A stretch of 64,000 nt of DNA from Burkholderia puraquae. Its GTDB lineage: Bacteria > Pseudomonadota > Gammaproteobacteria > Burkholderiales > Burkholderiaceae. Positions 53,198-61,977 of the stretch are shown here, piece after piece. The notes under the pieces were generated by a model that was given only the letters and a program-made list of their open reading frames with translations, was not told the DNA's origin and ran no database searches. The position numbers and the translations under genes were made by a program. Numbering within the stretch: position 1 is the first letter of the stretch; every line of letters starts with the position of its first letter. The stretch lies in the NCBI RefSeq assembly GCF_002099195.1, contig NZ_NBYX01000030.1, forward strand, positions 1 through 64,000, read 5' to 3'.

Positions 53198-53749
53198 ATG
53201 AACATCAACAAGCGTGGCGACCACCTGTTCGCGGCCGGATTGTGGAAGGCGATCGGCGATGTCGCGAAATCCGTGCGCACCCAGGTCGGCCAATACAGCG
53301 AAGGGCGCGTGCTCGCGAATGCGCTGCTGGAATTCCAGCGCGACCTCGGCGGCAGCGAATTCGACGTGACGATCAACCAGGGGCGGCTCGTCACGGGCGC
53401 CGACGCGCATTCGCTCGTGTTCGGGCAGGCCGTTCGCCGTTTCCGCCAGGACATGGAAGCGCTGGTGTTCGCGCTCCAGTACCGGCGCAGCATCGACGAA
53501 CGCGACCCGAGCCTGCGCACCGACGCGCTGATCCAGGCGAACAGCCAGCTCGCGACTGCGAAGCAGTCGGCGACGATCACGGTCGGCCGGTTCTTCGATG
53601 CGGTTGTCGACCGCGATGTGCTCGGGCAAATCCTCGACGGCGAATCGAATGCGCGCGCGCGGGCGGGCACGCAGGGGCAGATCGAGGCGACGCGGGTCAG
53701 GCTCGCGAACGTGCGTCACCGGATCGTCGGGATCATCACGCAGATGTGA
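53198..53749 (+). CDS. Unknown 183-residue protein in the galactarate cluster
   Basis: A soluble, mostly helical protein with no signal peptide and no recognised family. Notable segments are GDVAKSVRTQVGQYSEGRVLANALLEFQRDLGG near 22-54, a long basic-acidic helix RRFRQDMEALVFALQYRRSIDERD and a C-terminal coiled-coil-like RARAGTQGQIEATRVRLANVRHRIVGI. AAGAGGG lies about 10 nt before the ATG. It has its own transcription unit, following a terminator and convergent with kdgD, so its place in the cluster may be accidental. Confidence 0.6.
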   Translation: MNINKRGDHLFAAGLWKAIGDVAKSVRTQVGQYSEGRVLANALLEFQRDLGGSEFDVTINQGRLVTGADAHSLVFGQAVRRFRQDMEALVFALQYRRSIDERDPSLRTDALIQANSQLATAKQSATITVGRFFDAVVDRDVLGQILDGESNARARAGTQGQIEATRVRLANVRHRIVGIITQM

Positions 53750-53887
53750 CGGCGGCGGCGCGCATCGCGGCGGATGCATGCGCCATCGCGGAGAGGATAC
53801 AAACGGTCGCGGCCGGCAAGCGCCGGCCGCGATGCAACACTGCCGGCCGCGGCGCCGATGAAGGCCCGCGCCGCCGGCCGCGCCCGC

Positions 53888-54802
53888 TTACTGCGGGCCC
53901 ATCTTCCTGATCAGCACGTCGAGCTCCGCCACTTCGTCGTCGTTGAGGTCGACGAGCGGTGCGCGCACCGGGCCCGCGTCGTGGCCGACGAGCTTCGCAC
54001 CCGCCTTCACGATGCTGACCGCATAGCCCGCGCGGCGATTGCGGATCTTCAGGTACGGCAGGAAGAACTCGTCGATCAGGCGGCCGACCGTGGCGTGGTC
54101 GTCCTTCGCGATCGCTTCGTAGAATGCCATCGCCGTCTTCGGGATGAAGTTGAACACGGCCGACGAATACACCGGCACGCCGAGTGCCTTGTACGCGGCG
54201 GCATAGACTTCGGCCGTCGGCAGGCCGCCGAGGTACGCGAAGCGGTCGCCGAGGCGGCGGCGAATCGTCACCATGCTCTCGATTTCGCCGACGCCGTCCT
54301 TGAAGCCGATCAGGTTCGGGCAACGGTCGGCGAGGCGCTCGAGCATGTCGGCGTTCAGCTTCGAATTCGCGCGGTTGTACACCACGACGCCGATCTTCAG
54401 GGCGCGGCACACCTGCTCGACGTGGTCGGCGATCCCTTCCTGGCTTGCTTCGGTCAGGTAATGCGGCATCAGCAGCACGCCGCTCGCGCCGAGGCGCTCG
54501 GCCTCCTGCGCATATTCGATCGCGACGCGCGTCGCGCCGCCCGCGCCGGCGAGGATCGGCACCTTGCCCTTGCAGGTTTCCGTCGCGACGCGGATCACGT
54601 CCGAATACTCGCGCTGCGTGAGCGAGAAGAATTCGCCGGTGCCGCCGGCCGCGAACAGCGCGCTCGCGCCGTACGGCGCCAGCCATTCCAGGCGTTCCGC
54701 GTAGGTGGACGGGCGGAAGCTGCCGTCGGCGTCGAAATCCGTCAGCGGAAACGACAGCAGGCCGTGAGAGATGATCTGTTTGAGTTCTTGCGGTGAAGTC
54801 AT
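53888..54802 (-). CDS. kdgD: 5-dehydro-4-deoxyglucarate dehydratase
   Basis: A 304-residue member of the dihydrodipicolinate synthase superfamily. It removes water and CO2 from 5-keto-4-deoxy-glucarate to give 2,5-dioxopentanoate, the substrate of the dehydrogenase at 51423-53000. The Schiff-base Lys is in PNLIGFKDGVGEIESM, the Tyr motif in IGVVVYNRANSKLNA, and FAAGGTGEFFSLT is the glycine-rich N-terminal loop. Transcribed toward the unknown 183-residue gene. Divergent from garD with operator-like dyads between. Confidence 0.92.
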   Translation of the reverse strand: MTSPQELKQIISHGLLSFPLTDFDADGSFRPSTYAERLEWLAPYGASALFAAGGTGEFFSLTQREYSDVIRVATETCKGKVPILAGAGGATRVAIEYAQEAERLGASGVLLMPHYLTEASQEGIADHVEQVCRALKIGVVVYNRANSKLNADMLERLADRCPNLIGFKDGVGEIESMVTIRRRLGDRFAYLGGLPTAEVYAAAYKALGVPVYSSAVFNFIPKTAMAFYEAIAKDDHATVGRLIDEFFLPYLKIRNRRAGYAVSIVKAGAKLVGHDAGPVRAPLVDLNDDEVAELDVLIRKMGPQ

Positions 54803-54871
54803 GGTTGGGTCGTCCGTCTAGCGCGAGTGCTGGGTTCGTCGGGAACGGCATACGAGCCACATTGGCGATGT

Positions 54872-54998
54872 CGTTGTATGTCATCGTACAACGAGGGGAA
54901 GGGGGACGCAAGCGGTTTGCGGCTGCTTAAATAGTAGGGTCTTTCCGGATAAGGGTTTACGCAGCATCGCGGCCTGGGGTTGAATGTCGTATGATGAC
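54872..54998. promoter_or_regulatory. Operator-like dyads between kdgD and garD
   Basis: CGTTGTA, 8 bp, TACAACG (54872-54893) upstream of kdgD contains GTCATCGTACAAC. GTCGTATGATGAC (54986-54998) upstream of garD is its near reverse complement (GTCATCATACGAC). The sites lie 70 bp before kdgD and about 35-45 bp before garD, as expected for one repressor controlling both. The dyad form fits a GntR/FadR-type regulator. Confidence 0.5.
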
Positions 54999-55031
54999 TA
55001 ACGATATGGTCGATAGCTTCCAGGAATTCCG

Positions 55032-56585
55032 ATGACTGCTTCCCCGCTCTACATCCGCGTGCATCCCGACGACAACGTCGCGATCGTCGTCAACGACGGC
55101 GGCTTGCCCGAGGGCGCGACGTTCGCCGACGGGCTGACGCTGCGCGAAGGCGTGCCGCAGGGGCACAAGGTCGCGCTGGTCGATCTCGCGGCCGGCGATC
55201 CGATCGTCCGCTACAACGTGGTGATCGGCTATGCGCTGGTCGAGCTGCGGCGCGGCAGCTGGGTCAACGAGCGCACGATGCGCATGCCCGAGCCGCCGGG
55301 TCTCGACGACCTGCCGCTCGCGACGCGCGCCGCGCCGCCGCTGCCGCCGCTCGAAGGTTATACGTTCGAAGGCTTCCGCAATGCCGACGGCTCGGTCGGT
55401 ACGCGCAACATCCTCGCGATCACGACGACCGTGCAGTGCGTGTCGGGCGTGGTCGAGCACGCGGTGAAGCGGATCAAGGCCGAACTGCTGCCGCGCTATC
55501 CGAACGTCGACGACGTGGTCGGGCTCGAGCACACGTACGGCTGCGGCGTCGCGATCGACGCGCCCGACGCCGACATCCCGATCCGCACACTCCGCAACAT
55601 CAGCCTGAATCCGAACTTCGGCGGCGAGGTGATGACCGTGAGCCTCGGCTGCGAGAAGCTGCAGCCCGAGCGCCTGCTGCCGCCCGGCACGATTCCGGTG
55701 GCCGCCGATGGCGCGACCGACAACGGCGGTGTCGTGTGCCTGCAGGATGCCGCGCACGTCGGCTTCAACTCGATGATCGACTCGATCATGAAGATGGCCG
55801 AACCGCATCTCGAGCGGCTCAACCGCCGCCGCCGCGAGACGTGCCCTGCGTCGGATCTCGTCGTCGGCGTGCAGTGCGGCGGCAGCGACGCGTTCTCGGG
55901 GCTCACCGCGAACCCGGCCGTCGGCTTCGCGGCCGACCTGCTGGTGCGCGCGGGCGCGACGATCATGTTCTCCGAGGTGACGGAAGTGCGCGATGGCGTC
56001 GCGCAGCTCACGTCGCGCGCGGCGAACGAGGACGTTGCACGCGAGATCATCCGCGAGATGGACTGGTACGACCGCTACCTGCAGCGCGGTCGCGTCGACC
56101 GCAGCGCGAACACGACGCCCGGCAACAAGAAGGGCGGCCTGTCGAACATCGTCGAGAAGGCGATGGGGTCGATCGTGAAGTCGGGCAGCGCGCCGATCGC
56201 CGGCGTCGTGCGTCCCGGCGATCGCGCGAAGCAGAAGGGGCTGCTGTACGCGGCGACACCCGCGAGCGACTTCATCTGCGGCACGCTGCAGCTCGCGGCC
56301 GGGATGAACCTGCACATTTTCACGACCGGGCGCGGCACGCCGTACGGTCTCGCACAGGTGCCGGTGATCAAGGTCGCGACGCGCAGCGACCTCGCGCGCC
56401 GCTGGCACGACCTGATGGATCTCGATGCGGGACAGATCGCGACCGGCGCGGCCACGATCGAGGACACCGGCTGGGAACTGTTCCGGCTGATGCTCGACGT
56501 CGCGAGCGGCAAGCGCCGCACGTGGGCCGAGCAATGGAAACTCGCGAATGCGCTGACGCTGTTCAATCCGGCGCCGGTGACCTGA
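55032..56585 (+). CDS. garD: Galactarate dehydratase (UxaA/GarD family)
   Basis: A 517-residue dehydratase turning galactarate into 5-keto-4-deoxy-glucarate for KdgD. N-terminal SAF-type domain (YIRVHPDDNVAIVVNDGGLPEGATF to about 95), then the catalytic domain with FRNADGSVGTRNILAITTTVQC, HTYGCGVAID, NPNFGGEVMTVSLGCE, VGVQCGGSDAFSGLTANPAVG and FTTGRGTPYGLAQVPVIKV, holding the Cys and His residues that bind iron. AGGAA precedes ATG 55032. Glucarate would need a separate dehydratase (gudD), which is not in the window. Confidence 0.92.
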   Translation: MTASPLYIRVHPDDNVAIVVNDGGLPEGATFADGLTLREGVPQGHKVALVDLAAGDPIVRYNVVIGYALVELRRGSWVNERTMRMPEPPGLDDLPLATRAAPPLPPLEGYTFEGFRNADGSVGTRNILAITTTVQCVSGVVEHAVKRIKAELLPRYPNVDDVVGLEHTYGCGVAIDAPDADIPIRTLRNISLNPNFGGEVMTVSLGCEKLQPERLLPPGTIPVAADGATDNGGVVCLQDAAHVGFNSMIDSIMKMAEPHLERLNRRRRETCPASDLVVGVQCGGSDAFSGLTANPAVGFAADLLVRAGATIMFSEVTEVRDGVAQLTSRAANEDVAREIIREMDWYDRYLQRGRVDRSANTTPGNKKGGLSNIVEKAMGSIVKSGSAPIAGVVRPGDRAKQKGLLYAATPASDFICGTLQLAAGMNLHIFTTGRGTPYGLAQVPVIKVATRSDLARRWHDLMDLDAGQIATGAATIEDTGWELFRLMLDVASGKRRTWAEQWKLANALTLFNPAPVT

Positions 56586-56611
56586 CGCATCGGGTCGGAG
56601 CGGCAGACGAT

Positions 56612-56636
56612 ACGGGCGCCCGAGGGCGCCCGTTTT
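56612..56636 (+). terminator. Rho-independent terminator after garD
   Basis: ACGGGCGCCC (56612-56621), GA, GGGCGCCCGT (56624-56633), then T-run to 56636; 27 bp after the garD stop. Confidence 0.88.
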
Positions 56637-56874
56637 CATTGCGGCGGCGCAAACGTCGGCGGGATACCCGCGATGCGGAGAACCGGCTTCATGGCGGGGC
56701 ACGTCCGGAGTGCGGAGCGGCCCTCCGGCTCGACGCGACCGACGCGACCGGCGCGATTTCCTTACCTTGTACGTAATCGACCGCCCGCGCGAGGCCGGCG
56801 ACGATGACTGCACGCGAATACGAAACACGCCATGTTCGCGACATCGTCCTCTCATCGACACAAGGAGCCTCGCC

Positions 56875-57267
56875 ATGAACACCACCCAGTCCGCATCGTC
56901 CGTTCACGCCGACCTGATCGACCGCTACTTCGACGCGTGGAACGAACCCGACGTCGCGCGCCGCCGCGCGCTGATCGATGCGACCTACGCGAGCGACGCG
57001 GCCTATCGCGATCCGCTGATGGCCGGCGACGGCCACGCCGGCATCGACGCGATGATCGCGGCCGTGCAGGCGCGCTTCCCTGCGTTCCGCTTCCGCCGCA
57101 CGACCGACGTCGACGGGTTCGGCCAGCACCTGCGGTTCTCGTGGGCGCTCGTGTCGCCCGACGGCGCGGCGATCGTGAAGGGTTCGGACTTCGGCACCGT
57201 CGACGCGTCGGGCCGCCTCGCGTCGGTCACGGGTTTCATCGACGAAATGCCGGCCGCGGCGTCGTGA
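56875..57267 (+). CDS. SnoaL/NTF2-like small protein
   Basis: A 130-residue cone-fold protein: LIDRYFDAWNEPDVARRRALIDATYASDAAYRDPLMAGDGHAGIDAMIAAV, then FRFRRTTDVDGFGQHLRFSWALVSPDG and FGTVDASGRLASVTGFIDEMP. This is the SnoaL-like pattern with a central cavity, common in isomerases, hydrolases and accessory proteins. AAGGAG lies 8 nt before the ATG. Function not predictable; stands alone after the garD terminator. Confidence 0.78.
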   Translation: MNTTQSASSVHADLIDRYFDAWNEPDVARRRALIDATYASDAAYRDPLMAGDGHAGIDAMIAAVQARFPAFRFRRTTDVDGFGQHLRFSWALVSPDGAAIVKGSDFGTVDASGRLASVTGFIDEMPAAAS

Positions 57268-57345
57268 TGCGAGCGAAGCACGCGCAGCGGCCACCGGGAT
57301 CGGGTAACGTTATGCGGTTCGTTCCTGATCCCGGAGACTACCCGC

Positions 57346-57801
57346 ATGCTGAAGAATCTCGACCCGCTGCTGCACGCCGACATCCTGCACACGCTACGCG
57401 CGATGGGCCACGGTGACGAAATCGCGATCTGCGACGCGAATTTCCCGGCGGAGTCCGTCGCGGAGCACACCGTGGTCGGCCGCGCATTGCGGATCGACGG
57501 CGCCGATTCGGCGCGCGTCGTCCGTGCGGTGCTGTCCGTGCTGCCGCTCGACACGTTCGTCGACACGCCTGCGTGGCGGATGGAAGTCGTCGGCGATGCG
57601 GCGGCGGTGCCGCCCGTGCAGCGCGAGGTGCAGGCCGAGATCGACCGCGCCGAAGGGCGCGCGGTGCCGCTCGCGGGCATCGATCGGTTTGCGTTCTACG
57701 AGCGCGCGCAGCAGACCTACGCGGTGATCGTCACCGGCGAGCTGCGCGGCTACGGCTGCTTCATCTTCAAGAAGGGCGTGTTGTTGAGCGACGCGGGCTA
57801 A
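57346..57801 (+). CDS. fucU: RbsD/FucU-family sugar mutarotase
   Basis: A 151-residue protein with the FucU pattern: LLHADILHTLRAMGHGDEIAICDANFPAESVAEH, with the early His and Asp of the active site, and AFYERAQQTYAVIVTGELRGYGCFIFKKGVL at the end. It speeds interconversion of sugar anomers, typically L-fucose. GGAGA precedes ATG 57346. No fucose or ribose genes are nearby, so the sugar is uncertain. Confidence 0.85.
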   Translation: MLKNLDPLLHADILHTLRAMGHGDEIAICDANFPAESVAEHTVVGRALRIDGADSARVVRAVLSVLPLDTFVDTPAWRMEVVGDAAAVPPVQREVQAEIDRAEGRAVPLAGIDRFAFYERAQQTYAVIVTGELRGYGCFIFKKGVLLSDAG

Positions 57802-57994
57802 ACGCCTTTTCCATGCCGCTGCCTTCGGGTCGCGCGGCCGCCGCCGTGTAAAGATTTGCTACAACCTTTTTCTTGGACACGGCCGAAACTCTGTCTATGC
57901 TGGCCCATTTGCCGCGGGCCCCGCAGGGCCGCGCGGCGCCGAGCTGTCCGGGCGTGCCCGGGCGGCCGGCCGAATTGCATACGAGGAGAGAGGC

Positions 57995-58432
57995 ATGACG
58001 CGTTCCGTCGATTCCGGCGTCATTTTTTTCGCGCGCCTGGCGCTGGCGGCGTTGTTCCTGTGGGGTGGCGTGATGAAGCTGCTCGGCTATGGCGATTTCA
58101 TCGGTTATCTGCATGGGCTGAACGTGCCGTATCCGCAGGTGATCGGGCCGATCGTCGTCGCGATCGAGGGGCTCGGCGGGCTGCTGCTGATCGTCGGCTA
58201 CAAGGTGAAGCCGCTTGCGTTGCTGATGGCGTTCTACACGGTCGCGACCGCGATGGTCGGGCACAATTTCTGGGACGCGACGGACGCCGCGGTCCAGCAC
58301 GACATGGTGATCCATTTCTGGAAGAACGTCGCGATCGCCGGTGGGTTCCTGCTGCTGTTCGTCACCGGCGCCGGCGGCGCGAGCATCGACGGCCTGCGCC
58401 GGCCGAGTTCGTCGTACGGCAGCCTGCGCTGA
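57995..58432 (+). CDS. DoxX-family membrane protein
   Basis: A 145-residue protein with four helices (VIFFARLALAALFLWGGVMKLLGYGDF, VIGPIVVAIEGLGGLLLIVGY, ALLMAFYTVATAMVGHNFWD, IAGGFLLLFVTGAGG). The RLALAALFLWGGVMKL and GHNFW segments are DoxX signatures. Members are linked to redox or thiosulfate metabolism and membrane stress; exact function unknown. GAGGAGAG lies 6 nt before the ATG. Confidence 0.83.
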   Translation: MTRSVDSGVIFFARLALAALFLWGGVMKLLGYGDFIGYLHGLNVPYPQVIGPIVVAIEGLGGLLLIVGYKVKPLALLMAFYTVATAMVGHNFWDATDAAVQHDMVIHFWKNVAIAGGFLLLFVTGAGGASIDGLRRPSSSYGSLR

Positions 58433-58474
58433 GCACACACACGCACGCCGTTGCCGTTGCGCTGAAGCAAAGTA

Positions 58475-58506
58475 AAAGGGCCGAATCCCGCGGGATTCGG
58501 CCCTTT
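58475..58506. terminator. Bidirectional terminator between doxX and the MHS transporter
   Basis: A perfect 32-bp palindrome: AAAGGGCCGAATCCCG (58475-58490) directly followed by its reverse complement (58491-58506). It ends in T on one side and A on the other, serving the two convergent genes. Confidence 0.9.
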
Positions 58507-58535
58507 GTTCATGGCGCGAGTGCGCGCGCCGGCGC

Positions 58536-59846
58536 TCAGTGCGAGGCCTTCACGTCCTTCGCATCCTTCGAGAACTGCACGGCGACTGCGCCGAGCACGC
58601 AGATCGTGGCGACGTACACCACCGGCGCGAGCGGATTCGACTTCATCATCAGCGACACGATCACCGGCGTGAGGCCGCCGAAGATCGCATACGCGACGTT
58701 GTACGAGAACGAGATGCCCGAGAAGCGCACGACGGCCGGGAAGCTCTTGACCATCACGAACGGCACCGCGCCGATCGTACCGACCATGAAGCCCGCGATC
58801 CCGTAGTAGAGCGGGAGCGTCGACGCGTCGGCTGCCACCTGCACGAACAGCAGGTAGTAGCACGCGGCCAGCCCGATGCCGCCGATGCCGAGCACACGCT
58901 TCGCGCCGATCCAGCCCGCGAGCGAACCCGCGGTGATGCAGCCGGCCGTCAGGCACAGCGTCGCGACGCTATTCGCGAACAGCGTCGTCGCGGGCGTCAG
59001 GTGGAACTGCTTCTGCAGCAGCGCGGGCGTCATCAGGATCACGACGACGATCGCGGCCGACAGCATCCACGTGAGCAGCATCGACACGATCACCGCGCGG
59101 CCGTGGTCGCGCAGCACGGCCTTCAGCGGAATCTCGGCCGCGAGCGCCTTCTTCGCCTTCATCTCGGCGAACACCGGCGTCTCATGCAGCCAGCGGCGCA
59201 GGTACACGGAGAACAGGCCGAACACGCCGCCGAGCAGGAACGGGATGCGCCACGCGAACGCGCCGACTTCGGCGGTCGAGTAACGGCTGTTGATGCCGGC
59301 GGCGACGAGCGAGCCGAGCAGGATGCCGGCCGTCAGGCCCGCGGTCAGCGTGCCGCACGCATAGCCGATGTGGCGCGACGGCACATGCTCGGACACGAAC
59401 ACCCACGCGCCCGGCACTTCGCCGCCGACCGCCGCGCCCTGCAGCACGCGGAACAGCAGCAGCAACACCGGCGCCAGGATGCCGATCGTGTCGTAGGTCG
59501 GCAGCAGGCCCATCAGCAGCGTCGGCACGGACATCATCAGCACGCTCAGCGTGAACATCCGCTTGCGGCCGAACAGGTCGCCGAAGTGCGCCATGATCAC
59601 GCCGCCGAGCGGGCGCGCGAGATAGCCGGCCGCGAAGATGCCGAACGTCTGCAACTGGCGCAGCCAGTCCGGAATGTCGTGCGGGAAGAAGAGCTGTCCT
59701 ATCGCCGGCGCGAAGAACACGAAGATGATGAAGTCGTAGAACTCGAGGGCGCCGCCGAGTGCGGCAAGGCCAAGGGTCTTGTAGTCGCTGCGCGTGAGCG
59801 CGCGTTCGGCGGCGCGAGGCACGCCGCTCAATTCGGAAGCTTGCAT
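58536..59846 (-). CDS. MFS transporter of the metabolite:H+ symporter (MHS) family
   Basis: A 436-residue, 12-helix carrier. Family marks: GGALEFYDFIIFVFFAPAIGQLFFP in helix 1, MAHFGDLFGRKRMFTLSVLMMSVPTLLMGLLPTYDTIG in the loop 2-3 signature, and GGEVPGAWVFVSEHVPSRHIGYACG. Relatives carry citrate, 2-oxoglutarate, proline/betaine or shikimate. ATG 59846 was chosen; an upstream frame adds a poorly coding leader. Monocistronic. Confidence 0.85.
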   Translation of the reverse strand: MQASELSGVPRAAERALTRSDYKTLGLAALGGALEFYDFIIFVFFAPAIGQLFFPHDIPDWLRQLQTFGIFAAGYLARPLGGVIMAHFGDLFGRKRMFTLSVLMMSVPTLLMGLLPTYDTIGILAPVLLLLFRVLQGAAVGGEVPGAWVFVSEHVPSRHIGYACGTLTAGLTAGILLGSLVAAGINSRYSTAEVGAFAWRIPFLLGGVFGLFSVYLRRWLHETPVFAEMKAKKALAAEIPLKAVLRDHGRAVIVSMLLTWMLSAAIVVVILMTPALLQKQFHLTPATTLFANSVATLCLTAGCITAGSLAGWIGAKRVLGIGGIGLAACYYLLFVQVAADASTLPLYYGIAGFMVGTIGAVPFVMVKSFPAVVRFSGISFSYNVAYAIFGGLTPVIVSLMMKSNPLAPVVYVATICVLGAVAVQFSKDAKDVKASH

Positions 59847-60179
59847 GGTCAGGACGATCGGTTTTCGAATGTAGTTGTCGGTGCTGCGTCTCCAGGGCCC
59901 GCTTTTCGGCATGGACTGACAAGGCGCGGCTTGCGTCGTCGAAGCGTGCCGCGTGCCGGGTGAGGCACGAAACATGCGCCGCCGCACCGGGATGGGGCGC
60001 GGCGGGGACGAGGCGTCAAAGCGGGTGGGGGGATTCTACAGGAGCGCGAAATGCGCGCGCGGGTATGCGCCGAGGAACGCTTCGGAACGCGAGGCCGAGG
60101 TCGAGATCGAGGCAAAAGCGCGCGCGGCGCGGGCGGCGGGCGAGCCGCTGACGCGCCGCGCGAGGCAGGGTCTCGCGTA
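59847..60179. other. 333-bp gap between the MHS transporter and the binding-protein gene
   Basis: Should hold the transporter promoter near its right-hand part. It is GC-rich with several short frames of low-complexity Arg/Ala type and no ribosome site worth naming. No clear terminator, repeat or operator was seen. Confidence 0.4.
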
Positions 60180-61316
60180 TCAGTTGCCGGCGATCGTATC
60201 GACCGGCTTGAACGCACCGTGCACGACCTTGTAGATCGTGACCGGCGCATCCTTCAGGTCGCCCTTCGCGTCGTACGCGATGTTGGGGGCCGACACGCCC
60301 TTGACCGACACCTTCCCGAGATACGGCGTGTACACCTTCGGATCGGTCGAGTTCGCGTCCTTCATCGCGGTGAGCAGCGCGATCGTGCCGTCATACGAGT
60401 ACGGCGAGTAGGTGATCACGTCTTCGTTGAAGCGCGCCTTGTAACGCGCCGCGTAGCCGGCGAAGCCCGGCATCTTTTCCTTCGACAGCCCGCCCATGTA
60501 GACGATCGCGCCTTCGGCCGCGTCGCCGCCGACCTTCAGGAACGTCGGCGAGCGCGACATCTCGCCCGTCACGAATGCCGACTTCATCCCGAGCTGGCGC
60601 ATCTTGCGGATCATCGGCGACGATTGCGCATCGCCGCCGCCGTAGAAGATCGCGTCCGGGTTCATCCCCTTGAGGTTGGTCAGGATTGCGGAGAAATCGA
60701 GCGCCTTGTCGTTCGTGAAGTCGCGCTTGATGATCGTGCCGCCCGCCGCCTCGACGGCCTTCGCGAATTCGTCGGCGATGCCCTGCCCGTAGGCCGTGCG
60801 GTCGTCGATGATCGCGATGCGCTTGAAGCGCAGCGTCTTCACCGCGTAGGTGCCGACGATGCGGCCCGCTTGCGCGTCGCTCGTCAGCAGCCGGTAGGTC
60901 GTCTTGTAGCCGCGCGCCGTGTATTGCGGCGACGTGGCCATCGAGATCTGCGGCAGCCCCGCGCGATCGTACAGGTCGGACGCGGGAATGCTCGTGCCCG
61001 AGTTGAAGTGTCCGATGATCCCGCGGACGTTGTCGTCGATCAGCCGCTGCGCGACGGTCGTGCCCGTGCGCGGGTCGGCCTGATCGTCCTGCGAATCGAG
61101 CTGGAACGTGACGGGCTTGCCGCCGATCGTCGGACGCGTCGCGTTGAAATCGGCGATCGCGAGCTGCACGCCCTTCTGCATGTCCGTGCCGTAGTTCGAC
61201 TGCGGGCCGGTCAGCGGTGCGGCGAAACCGATCTTGACGACGTCGGCGGCAATGGCGTGCGCGCCCGACAGTGCGCAGGCAGCGGCCAGCGCGACGTGCG
61301 ATACCTTCAGCTTCAC
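60180..61316 (-). CDS. Branched-chain amino-acid-type ABC substrate-binding protein
   Basis: A 378-residue periplasmic binding protein of the LivJ/LivK family: signal peptide MKLKVSHVALAAACALSGAHAIAA, then VVKIGFAAPLTGPQSNYGTDMQKGVQLAIADFNATRP, GIIGHFNSGTSIPASDLYDRAGLPQISMATSPQY and FYGGGDAQSSPMIRKMRQLGMKSAFV. The GTG at 61316 is the best start: AGGGG lies 8 nt upstream, while the GTG at 61322 is too close. No permease or ATPase genes are adjacent, so it must work with a transporter elsewhere. Confidence 0.9.
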   Translation of the reverse strand: MKLKVSHVALAAACALSGAHAIAADVVKIGFAAPLTGPQSNYGTDMQKGVQLAIADFNATRPTIGGKPVTFQLDSQDDQADPRTGTTVAQRLIDDNVRGIIGHFNSGTSIPASDLYDRAGLPQISMATSPQYTARGYKTTYRLLTSDAQAGRIVGTYAVKTLRFKRIAIIDDRTAYGQGIADEFAKAVEAAGGTIIKRDFTNDKALDFSAILTNLKGMNPDAIFYGGGDAQSSPMIRKMRQLGMKSAFVTGEMSRSPTFLKVGGDAAEGAIVYMGGLSKEKMPGFAGYAARYKARFNEDVITYSPYSYDGTIALLTAMKDANSTDPKVYTPYLGKVSVKGVSAPNIAYDAKGDLKDAPVTIYKVVHGAFKPVDTIAGN

Positions 61317-61977
61317 TTTCACTTCCCCTTGATGGCGTGGTTGGGCCGCCGCCGGCTGGCGGGCCGGCCGCGGTAAACCGGGCGAGACGGTTCGGTCGGC
61401 ACGCCGATGCGAGGGCCGTGCGTGCTTGCCGCGTGTTGTCCGGGCTGTGCCGGAATCGGCGTGCATGAGGGCCGATGCCGCAGGCCGTGCACGCCGATTG
61501 CTGCCGCGGCGGAAGGTCGTCTCGTGACCGTGAAGCGAAGTCTAGTTAGCGAAAATGCGTGCGTCTTGCGCGTTCGGTGCGCGGCCGGCGACGATATCGG
61601 CATATCGTCGATAACCCTGATATATGCTGAAATCGTCACGCCGAATGCGCAAACGCGCCAAGACGCTGCACGTGCGCATTCCTATGCTGGCGAGTTCGGG
61701 CGCGTCGTGCCGGTGCGCCCGTGCGCCGGTGTGCGCACGGCATGCCGGCATCGGAGCATGCGCGGCTGCCGCGCTGGCGCAAGCGGATTCGCAGTGCGCC
61801 GCCGCCCGCGCGGCGCAGTGGTTGCGCACGCAACGTGTGTCGCGTGTCGATGCCGGCCGATCGGCGTCGCGATGCGACGGCCGCCGCCAACTTGCCCGCC
61901 TTTGCGATCGGCGCGACGCGATCGAAGGGGCGCTTCTATAATCGACGCCATCTGCCACTCGCCTTGCGGTTGCCGGG
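61317..61977. promoter_or_regulatory. 660-bp divergent control region with an 8-6-8 dyad
   Basis: Separates the binding-protein gene from the PAS-AraC gene. No ORF with a ribosome site or family match was found in it. A perfect inverted repeat, CGACGATA (61589-61596), 6 bp, TATCGTCG (61603-61610), is followed by AT-richer sequence (TGATATATGCTG near 61619-61630) that looks like a promoter. The AraC-family protein to the right is a candidate binder. Confidence 0.4.
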
